Shown here piece by piece: positions 11,420 to 21,200 of a stretch of 64,000 bases of DNA (its first letter is position 1; every line of letters begins with the position of its first letter). The position numbers and the translations under genes were made by a program. The stretch spans positions 13,558,516 to 13,622,515 of the forward strand of contig OX328110.1 of assembly GCA_946811185.2 (NCBI GenBank), in the 5' to 3' direction. The DNA comes from Hippopus hippopus. Taxonomy: Eukaryota; Mollusca; Bivalvia; Cardiida; Cardiidae. The notes under the pieces are model-generated. The model did no database searches. It was not told where the DNA came from and saw nothing but the letters and a program-made list of their open reading frames with translations.

Positions 11420-11720
11420 AATTTGATTTTTGTATGATGTTTTATGCCATTTTCAACATTATTGCAGTTATATCGCGGCGGCCGCTACACCTATCCATGC
11501 TTTCCTAGGGTTTTTTTACCGGTACTTCGCAAAGTATTTTTTTCAAGCCAGTCGCTGAATTCCCACATAACCATTTTGTCGAAAATAATAATCGGTGGTG
11601 AGAGAAGAATAAATCCTGTCCCAATGACTATCATCAATCCTCGGAAAAAAAATTGGCCGGGCTGGGGATTCGAACTAGCGACCCCCCCCTCCGGTCTGCA
11701 GTACCGGGGCTTGGCAAATA
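11420..11720 (-). mobile_element. tRNA-derived SINE
   Basis: The body and head match the family at 36571-36878. On the minus strand the head includes GGTCGCTAGTTCGAATCCCC, a good B box (GTTCGAATCC). The left tail is eroded to tttttgtatgatg. Confidence 0.65.
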
Positions 11721-12195
11721 ATGTTGAAAGTGGCGTAAAACACCAAGTAAAAGTCGTCCGCAGCAAAGTTTTGACAGTAGGTAATACGTTGAGGCATCAT
11801 AAGCGAATATTTGGAAAAAACTTCTTTTTTTATTATTATTAATTTCACACAATGGCTCACTTGACAAATGCCACACCAGTGCTTTCAGCGCTTTGATACA
11901 GAACGTAACGAGTTTAATTAAAAAAAAACAGAATCGTGAGAATGTTAGCACAGTAAAAGTCAACGACATCTGTGTCAAAATAAATATGAACCATGCCTTG
12001 GCGAAAGGGGGCTTAATGCAACGTGAAGCATGATGCCGAGCAAGTCTTCACATGATCATGGATCCATAAATACCAGTTTGTCCAACAGCCGATTGAATTA
12101 TGAGGTAAAGTAGTCCTTGAACATGCAGAAAATTGACTATTAACCAAACGTTTCGGCCCAGGTCAGCCTGCACGGACTGCATGACTCATCATATG

Positions 12196-13458
12196 TACGA
12201 GGGATGATCAGAAAGGTCGTGGACCACCTCGTTATTTTGAAAACTGCTACACGTAGGATTACAAAAATTTGCATAGATGAGCATTAATTATCAAATGTCG
12301 ACATTAGTGGTCCAAAATGTCGGACGACGTTTTATTTTAGCCGAGAGTAATCATAAAGTTTTACGTCAAACTCCGAAAGTATTTACCCGAAATCAGAACC
12401 GATTTAGAAACAGTTTAAGGGGACTCTGCACTCAAGAAATCTGACATCCGTACGTGGATCGGACCGGTTTAGACAAGGGTGCGATACTGTTAAAGATGAC
12501 CCTAAACTTGGCCGTCCTTCAACATCAGTCACAGACAAAATCATAACGGATGTAGAGCAGCATGTAAAACAAGATCGCCGAGATACTGTCAGGAAAATAG
12601 CTGACACATCTAACATTTCATATAGAAGTGCTCAGCAGATTTTGACTTAGAATCTTGGAATGTCGCGTGTTTGCACAAGGTGGGTACCTCGGCAACTGAC
12701 GCCCGAGAAAATGGGGGTTAGGGTCGAAATCTGTTAAGAAATTTCAGAAAGCATTAGGGTAGAGGGGTCAAACTTTACTGAACGTATTGTAACATGCGAT
12801 GAAACACAGGCACACTCTAACAAGACTGAATCTAAACAACAAAGCAGTGAATGGAAACATCCAACTTCGCCTTCCGCTGATAAAGCCAACCTTTCTAAGT
12901 CACCTGGTAAAGTTATCTACATCATGTATTTCTGTTCTCCTTTTTTTCTCCTCAATCATGTTGTATCTATACATACTACAGTCAATACTGAGTTTTATGC
13001 CCACATTATTCAAATAAATTTCACAAACACCATACGAAAAAAAAACAGCCAGAAGTCCTGCGGAGTGACGTCACTTTACACCAAGATAACGCCGTTGCTC
13101 ACAAAGCCACACTTGTACTGGAAACTTTGCTAAAAGTAAACATAGAAACACAAGCCAACTCTTCTTATAATTTAGTCCTGACTCCATGTGACCTCTGACT
13201 AGTTCATATTTTGAAAGATTCTCTATGTGGCATACACTACGAGAGCAGAGAGGAGCTAACCCTCGCTATGACCGGGTCCTTGATAGTAACGTCACGTGAC
13301 GCTCTCGCACACGTGTTTCGCGCGTGGAAATCAAGAATAAATAAGTGCATAGAACTCAAAGGAGGTTACTTTCAAAAATAGTAAACACTCCAAGTTCTTT
13401 TTTATAACAATATTCTGATACCGGCACTGGTCCACGTTCTTTCTGATCACCCCTCGTA
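12196..13458 (+). pseudogene. Decayed full-length mariner transposon (D,D34D family)
   Basis: The outer inverted repeats TACGAGGGATGATCAGAAAG (12196) and CTTTCTGATCACCCCTCGTA (ending 13458) pair over about 30 bp with a few mismatches and lie next to TA. The size, about 1.26 kb, is normal for mariner. Between them is a transposase broken by frameshifts and stops: a helix-turn-helix region (about 12480-12650), a WVPRQLTPEK-like linker (12680), the first catalytic Asp in CDET (12797), the second in HQDNA (13080) and the third in PCDL (13190). The second and third Asp are 34 residues apart. No functional protein can be made. Confidence 0.8.
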
Positions 13459-13794
13459 TGTAGGCACTTTCTCCGAAATTTGTACAGCGCTTAATTTTCA
13501 CTCTAGGTAATAATAATAATATTCTTCATTAAAGCAAGTTTCCATTGTGTGGTAACGAGGTTAGAGAACATCCAAAATGAGCTAATGGCATTTCTTATAC
13601 ATGTATTCTTACCAGTGAATTACTGAGATTTCACAGCGAATAACACCACTAGTGATGATAAATATGGTATCATCACTAGTGAAGATACACTTTCAGAATG
13701 TTTGCCGGAACTGCCTTTTGCCAATATTGTTCATATTGTACCATTCTTGATAATTATTAGAATAAAAAAGGGTTAATTGGGAATATGATAAATA

Positions 13795-13951
13795 GGATAA
13801 TCAACTAGTTGTGTGAGATATTAAAAATCTATCACTCGAATGGGGTGTGATGCAGTTAAAAAACTCGTCCTTCGGACTCGTTTTTTCAACCGCATCACAC
13901 CCCATTCGAGTGACGGATTTTTAATATCACACACAACCAGTTAATTATCCT
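13795..13951. repeat. Foldback element, about 157 bp
   Basis: The left arm (aggataatcaactagttgtg...) and right arm (...cacaaccagttaattatcct) are imperfect inverted repeats over about 70 bp. They meet at the apex actcgtccttcggactcgtt. No coding potential. The target duplication is not obvious. Confidence 0.75.
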
Positions 13952-13978
13952 CTATAACTTTAGATCACAGAATGAAAG

Positions 13979-14294
13979 ATTGATTGATTGTATGGTGGTT
14001 AAGGCCGTTTTCAACAATATTTCAGTTACATCGCGGCGGCCAACGCACTTATCCATGCTTTCCTCGAGTTTCTTTTACCAGTAGGGCCTACTCCGCACAA
14101 TATCCTTTCCAAGCCACTGGCTCCTTTCCCACATAACCATCATCGAAACAATGATCAGCGGTAAGAGAGGAATGAATCCTGTCGCAATGACTATCATCAA
14201 TCCTCGAAAGGATATTGGCAGAACCGGGGATCGAACCAGCGACCCCCTGTTCTTGAGACCTGTACGCTACCGATTGCGCTACCGGGGCTCGGCA
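13979..14294 (-). mobile_element. tRNA-derived SINE with target duplication
   Basis: On the minus strand the head has CGGTAGCGCAATCGGTAGCG (A box region) and CTGGTTCGATCCCC (B box). The tail is (CAAT)n. Flanks carry cacagaatgaaagat on the left and cacagaatatgaaagat on the right, a target duplication with a 2-bp indel. The head has lost true tRNA folding, so it is not called as a tRNA gene. Confidence 0.8.
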
Positions 14295-14630
14295 CACAGA
14301 ATATGAAAGATGAAGGACCACAATGTAATAGTGTAACTGCCAGTATATACAGGTGACACTGTAGTCCAGGGAAAACAAGACTCAGCAAATTTATTTGTTT
14401 GCATACCTTGAAAGTTTACATTATACCAACCTGAAACCTTCTCTGTCCACATTTCAACAGTTACTACCTATTCAGTGTAAGTGGCTTAATTGTGAGGGAG
14501 CTAGAAAGGACATTTAATTATGCACTGCCAGCTACATGTAGCTTAATCAATTTGACTTTTTTCCCCAACGTGCAAAAATGTGGTTCCACTGCAGGGGAGA
14601 TAATCTGCATCTTAATTTACTAGGTTCAGG

Positions 14631-14692
14631 ATGGTGTAGATCCAAGATAAGACTGCTAGTTCTTTGCAGTCTGATCTTGATCTGCATTACCA
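14631..14692. repeat. Short palindromic MITE
   Basis: Arms ggtgtagatccaagataaga and gatcttgatctgcattacc flank ctgctagttctttgcagtct. Same family as 7974-8036. Confidence 0.65.
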
Positions 14693-15033
14693 GTTAAAAA
14701 AAATTTAAGTTGCCTTTTTGCACTGTTTTCGCTATGCAGCCGATCATGTTTGATAAAAATTTGTAGTAAGATGAGACGTTGGTCATTACAACAAATCTGT
14801 TTTTCCTGCTTTTGCCTCGCATTTATGCAAACTTTGGTCCGTGCTGATTTTTTTTTTTTTCAATTTTACAAGATCGTGGCTAGAGTAAGTGAAAAATTTT
14901 AGATGGTGATTTTGTCTTAAAAAATGCGAGAAATCTGAAAAATTATGTTTTCATCAAGAAACTATACAAATAAGAAAGAGAAGTATTTGCCACTATTTTC
15001 AGAGAACAACGAAATAGAGACTTGAACACAGGT

Positions 15034-15216
15034 ATGGGTGCTGTAGTGAACACTGTAATTGGTCTAGCTGTGATTATTGCAGCGGTCTATTTTGGTCATC
15101 AGGCCTACAACAGTTCTAGGCAGAAGGCTTATCGGATAAATGTTGCAGAAACACTGGACAGGCTAGGAGAACTCAAGGAACATGCCAAAGAATTTACAGC
15201 AAAGGAAATCATCAAA
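15034..15216 (+). CDS. Alkyl-sulfatase-like gene, coding exon 1
   Basis: The exon begins after the acceptor ttttcag at 15002, so a non-coding exon lies upstream. ATG at 15034 opens 61 codons ending at the donor GTAAGC (15217). It encodes MGAVVNTVIGLAVIIAAVYF, a hydrophobic anchor, then a short basic and amphipathic stretch. Phase 0 end. Confidence 0.85.
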
Positions 15217-18200
15217 GTAAGCTATTTTCATTTTATTACTTTTTTTCGCTGTTTTCCTCACTTATGAATGCATAAAGTGCTTGTCAGTACTCTTAAGGTT
15301 ACAGTATCAGTCCCATGCTCATGAAACTTGGTCAGGATACTTGTCTCATATCATGGAATGGGCCATCTTAATTAAAACAGTAGGTCACGTCTTACATTAG
15401 CTTGTGTGCGCCTACCTTCAGTCTGAAGGGTTGCTCCGATGTTATTTTTGAGATGGGTGTCGTGCGGAGACCCATCACAAAAATAACATCGGAGCAACCC
15501 TTCAGACTGAAGGTAGTGTGCGCCCTAGACCACATTTCCAGTCCAATACTCATGAAAGTTTTGTAGAATATATAATGTACATGGTGCATCTGTATAATAT
15601 CAGGGGCAAGTTTTATAATGGGTCACCTCTGGTGAGAAAAGAGGTCGCTATGTTGAACCAGAAATCCTTTTGTGCGCTCTACAGGCCACAAATTTAGTGC
15701 ATTGCTAGTGAAACTCGGTTAGAATTTTGGTACAATTAATACAATAGACTCATTTGAAAAAATCAACTTGCGTAGAGAAATAGGTCACAAGCCTAAGACT
15801 TAGAAACATCTTAAATGTACTTCAGAGGTCACATTTTCAGTCTAGTGCTCATGAACCTTGGCCTGAATGTTGTCCTTGACAATATCACGGCCAAGCCTGA
15901 AAGTGAGCTACTTTGTGTGAAAAAGTAGGGCACTAGGTAAAACATATAACATTCTACTTCACATTCTAAAAGCTACATTTTCAGTCAAATGCTCATGAAT
16001 CTTGGTCTGAATAATATTTCTGATACATTGGAAAATGGGTCACCACAGTTAAAAATGTAGGTGACTAGGTCAATCTTGGAAAAAACAGTTTGAGCAGTCT
16101 TGATTCCTAATTTTAATTCAAATGGTCATGAAAATTGGTCAGAGTGTTTGTCTCAATAACATCTCGAAAAGTAGATCACATATTCGAAGAAATGTATCTT
16201 GAAAACTATGAGTGCCATTTGGGAGAAACAGTTTTTGCACAATGTTTATCAATGGTCAGAGCGGTTGCCTTGATAATTTTAGTTTTTAAATGAACTGATT
16301 ATATATTTCTCAAAGTTAAACAGGGTTAGGTATGTGATATAGGGCAGTAATGACCCTCTTGTTTCCCTTAATGTAGTATTCTGTGTAAATAACCCTTGTT
16401 TCCTATTAAAATGAATGGTAAAGTTTTGGAACAAAAAATAGAATGATAAGAACCTCACTTCATTCAAGATATTCAGCTCATCTGAGCATAACCATTAACA
16501 TTAATACAATCCACACAACGACGCCTTTTGACACCCCTGATAGAGAAGGCTTTTGAAAACATTGTGGGAAAAGGAGAAAATGCTGGTAACCAGCATTTTC
16601 TCCTTTTCCCACAATGTTTTCTACCCTATCAAAGAAAAATCATTTCATATGATCCACATTGAAACTGTCCTCTGCAAATGCTTTCAATTCGGACAGGTCT
16701 AAAATTGGTCGTGTGGTAAAGGGTTAATACAGTCCACACTAGCTGACATGGATCAATACCTTTTGCAGATGTACTAAGACCCACTTTTCCTAGAGCATGG
16801 CTGATTCCTTTCTCACTTTACCTACAGGTTACAGATGATATCTATATGGCAATCGGGTATGCTTTGGCTAACTCTATCATGATCATTGGTGCTGACGGGG
16901 TGGTCATTGTTGATGTAACAGAAAGTTACCAAGCTGCCAAAGAGATTTACGCTGAATTCCGCAAGATTACAGACAAACCCATCACAGACATAATATACAC
17001 ACACAATCATGGTGACCACATAGGTGGTGCACTGGTAGGTTCATTTACATCAATGTATAAAAATACAGAAAATAAATTATTGTTACCATAAAAGGGCAAG
17101 ATACAATGGTTTAATGCTGTGCCAAACAATCCTATGTTTTAACAAACCTCAGGAAAAATGCTTCCAAAAAAGCAGTGGGAAAAGGAGAAAATGCTAGTAC
17201 CCGGCATCTCCTATTTCCACAGTGTTTTCTGTACTAGCAAAGAACTTAAGTTCATTTGTATCACTTTTGGATTGATCTGCAGATGCTTACAATCTGAAAG
17301 AGTATAAAATCTGTCATTTGATAACAGAGTTAAAAAAATCAGTGCAATAGATTATATTATAGATTTCACATGTCACTTTACAAATATGACTTTTTATGCT
17401 CCTGCTGTTGACAGTTTTGGAAAACAGCGTGGGAAAAAGAGTAATTGCTTGTTACAAGCATGTGCTCCTTTGCCCACAACGTGTTCCTTACAGGCAAGGA
17501 TATTTTCCTGCGGCCTTTCTTATCTTTTGCAATAGTTTGTCAGATCTGAAAATAACAATAGGCCTTTCCGGAAACTAGCTAGCCTCCCCTTGAGTACTCT
17601 CCGATTACGCATGCGCACAAGCGCAACATCTACTTCCGAGGACTACACAAGCACGGAAGCAATATATGGAAGTAGCGACTAAGAATGAACTTACCTCTGT
17701 AACTTGTGTTAAATTCCAAATCTCTGCACAAATGAACAACATAACGGTGAATTGAGATCAAAAAGAGTTAAGAAGAGTCTGTTTAATCCTTTACCAAATA
17801 ATCCCCGAGTTTTAACGACCCCGAGGAAGAGGCTTTCGGAATTATAAGAGTTAAAAAAAAATGCTCATGAACAAACTGTTCTCCCTATTCCACAATGTTC
17901 TACTATTTCAAAGAAAAAAAATCCATAATTCGAATAACATTACCTCATTGTTGGTAAATACATTCGGTATGTACTAGCTTAAAATTTTGTCGTTTGGTAA
18001 AGGGTTAATGTGACACGTGCGCGTTAAATTGTACATCACAGCTCTTCGATCGCCCACCCGGCAGTGCGATACCGAGATCTAAGGAACACACCGAATTAAC
18101 CCTTCACACATTTAAATGAAGAATAATTTTGACGTATGTCTTTTTAACTCAAAAAGATGATACAATGAATACAAGTATTTTGTGAAGGGAGACTGGAAGA

Positions 18201-21200
18201 TTTAAAATTTGAACTAAAGCTACATTTGTTATGTTCATGATCTAGACTAATAGTTATGATATTTGTCTGAAGGAACATGACAATTTTTTGAGATCAGGAT
18301 TTTCTTGACATTTCAAGGTATGCATGTAGTGCTGTCATTTCGGTAAATGGACTGTTCCTGCCTCTTTAGAGACACTTATTACCTTTCTACCAACCAAACA
18401 ACCAAACAATCCGGATTTTTAACGATCCTAGGAAAGAACGCGTCTTGAAAAATATTTGAAAAGGAGGAAATGCTTGTAAGCAGCATTTTCTCATTCCCCG
18501 CAATATTTTCCACCTTTTCAAAGGCAATTTTAACCATTTGACCCACGTTTAACCTGTCAGCTTCAAATGCTTTGGATTTGGACTAGTCCAAAGTTCTGCC
18601 GTTTGCCGAACTCGGTAGCTAAGTCGGTAACGTACATGGTTTGAAACACTGTGATCATTGGTTCAAATTTATTTATATAAAATGTTGAAAGTGATAATAT
18701 TTTGTATTCTAAACAAGAGAAATGGATAGTCCGTTGATTTAAATCTGAAACTCCATATAGTTTGAATTTATTAAAAAAAATCCATAACCCCCCCCCCCTG
18801 CAAAAAAAAAAATGTCAAAATGCTTTTTTGTCATCCTCCTGCTTGAACTACCAAATAGATGACTTTTTATAACAAGGTCAATTCAAATTTCAAACCTTCC
18901 ATTCCCCCTCCAAAAAAAAAAAAGGCAATTCCAGCTTCATTATGAGTGGCGAAGTATGTGCTGTAATTGCTTTCGTTGAGAAGCTGGGAAAGGGTTAGCT
19001 GGGTGTTCTCTGATCTCGGTATTTCACCAGGGATCTTATATGTGTATATACGATCCCTGATTTCACGGACAAAGTGGGTGACCTACAGAAGCGTTTCGGC
19101 ACACATGTTAAGCGCAGATTAACACAAACGTGTCATATTAAAGTCTCGTTCCTATTCAACCTTATGTTGATCATTTGTAAATATAGGATTTGGAATTATT
19201 AACAAAATGTTACAGAGGGTAAGTCCATACTAAATTCGACGCCTAATGATGTACGTTTCCTGTCCAAGCACATTCTGTTCTCATATGCGATGTTATAGGT
19301 CACTGTTTTAACTTGATGTCGGAATTAATTGGTTTTTTTTTTTTAATTCCTTGTCCTGTAAAACCAGTGATAGTATATTTCATGATCCATGGTAAAACCA
19401 GGGATCTTATATACGATCCCTGGTAAAACCATGGCAGTCTGCAAAAAATCTGTTATTTCTATCGCGGGGCTTCGTTTTGGTCAGTAATAACATTTTTTGT
19501 CTTTCGAAAGTGATAGTTGATGCAACTACCGGCACTGCAGATTTTTTGGCATATAAATGACGTTATCTTAACTGCAACAAGTTTAGGTGTCTTTTTCACC
19601 AATGTCCGAGAAATTCAACAGAAATTAATTGAAAAAAATTAATCCGTTACGTTTGCCAACAGTGTGCGATACAGAGCAGCAGGTCAGACGTGTTACTTAT
19701 CTCCGAGTAATAATTTTTAGGAGCGAGGTATTGCGATTTTGGAAAGTTAAATGGATGACGAAAATCACGAATGATTTCTTTTTTTTGTTTGTTTGGCCAT
19801 TGTTATCAAAGGGACTCACTCGGCACATGATAATTTGTGTTTAAAGACAACATTTCGATAAAAAAAATAAGATCCGAATATCTGCATATACATATTTATA
19901 TACAGATAATCGGATTTTTTATCGAAATGTTCTCTTTAAGCACAAAGAGTAGCACAACCATCACATGCCGAGCCACTATGATTGTTATGATCGTAGTCCC
20001 CGGAAATGGGGATTTCCACAAGGGACATAATCTTCGAAGGGAAGTAACCGGGTTTCCGTAAAGGCCTATAATGGATAAACTCTTTACCACACAATAAAAT
20101 TTCAGACTTGAAACATACCTCAAATGAAGAAATCTGGCTTTTAAAGGGTAGATAACATTGCAGGAAAAGGAGAAAATGCTGGTTACCAGCATTTTCTCCT
20201 TTTCCTACAATGGTTTCAAAAGCCTTTTTTCGAAGGGTTATTTGGTATAGGGTTAAATACAAAAAATTTATCATCTACATATTAAAGGCATTCACAGAAA
20301 ATGAAAAAGCAATGCCAAACATCTGGGCCCACTCATCCATCGTCAAAGCTCTCAGAATATGGTACACTAGTGGAACAAACGTCATATACTTCATTCGAGC
20401 TCTGCGACAGTTTGGTGTCTATGTGCCGGACCTTTCTGCTGGTATAGGGTTCAAGCTCCAGTACGGCAGGAAGGGAACCACAATGGAACCCCAGTTTCCT
20501 ACCAGATTTGTAAATGGGTCAGTGGAAGATGTGAATCTTGCAGGTGAGTTATTTAGCTTTGTGCCACATGTTTAATGGTTAACATTGTCCCATATGACAA
20601 TTTTAGACTCTCCCAAATTCAAAAACATCAACAAGACAAATTCAAAATTAATACAAATAATCTTTATTTCTCTGATAGGACAGAAACATGGTGACAGAAG
20701 AATACACTGGTAAAATGCTGGTAACAAGCTTTTGTATTGGAGTTTAACGCCGTTTTAACAGATTAGGTCATATCACGGTGGTCATTGCACCTACGCATGT
20801 ATTTCCTGGCTTTCTCACACCACTACTGACACAACTTTCTTTCCTAGTCACTGACTACTTTCCCACATGAATCAGAGGTGAGTGGCGAAAAATCGCCAGA
20901 AAGAAATTTTGCCTCAACCTGGTATCGAACTCACAACCACCAGGTTGCAAGTCAGATACTCTAACCACTGAGCTACCTGGGCAGGCTGGTTACGAGCATT
21001 TTCTCCTTTTCCCACAATCTTTTCAAAATGTTTCTTTCGTAATAGTCATTAAAACATTGGATTGTCTTGTAAAGAATTAACCTTTTACCAACTAATCCCT
21101 CATTTTTAGATTCAAAATGGCTTAAATTATGGGATTTCGTTGTCTGCGCATGTCATATTCTTTGAAGATTCGACCCGTATACTATGACGCATCACCCATC

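Larger units (their letters stand above)
4915..15033. other. Intergenic spacer between divergent PCCA and alkyl-sulfatase-like gene
   Basis: About 10 kb without a recognisable host gene. It contains a degenerate tandem repeat (5340-6060), five short palindromic MITEs in 6516-10692 and a sixth at 14631, TTAA MITE copies (8150-8404, 9217-9440, 11181-11393), a decayed mariner (12196-13458), SINEs (11420-11720, 13979-14294) and a foldback element (13795-13951). The stretch next to PCCA exon 1 presumably holds its promoter, but no clear motif was identified. A non-coding first exon of the plus-strand gene should lie somewhere in this spacer. Confidence 0.5.
15217..16827. other. Intron 1 of the alkyl-sulfatase-like gene
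   Basis: The intron is filled by a mollusc-type tandem repeat (15290-16280) with a foldback insertion (15413-15515), then a TTAA MITE (16498-16727) close to the acceptor. Confidence 0.7.
17035..20287. other. Intron 2 of the alkyl-sulfatase-like gene
   Basis: This 3.25-kb intron holds TTAA MITE copies near 17105-17330, at 17783-18008, near 18395-18605 and at 20082-20256, a palindrome at 19842-19938, a tRNA-like SINE fragment near 18608-18672, and poly-C/poly-A runs near 18775-18925. Two tiny palindromes near 19032-19056 and 19402-19424 share the core gggatcttatatacgatccc. No exon was seen. Confidence 0.5.

Noticed and set aside
14214..14294. Possible tRNA genes at SINE heads (also 36780-36878, 20910-20985, 51380-51450, 33000-33105, 56068-56155)
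   Set aside because: A and B boxes are present, but the stems do not fold as a tRNA and most lie in repeated SINE bodies with tails and target duplications.
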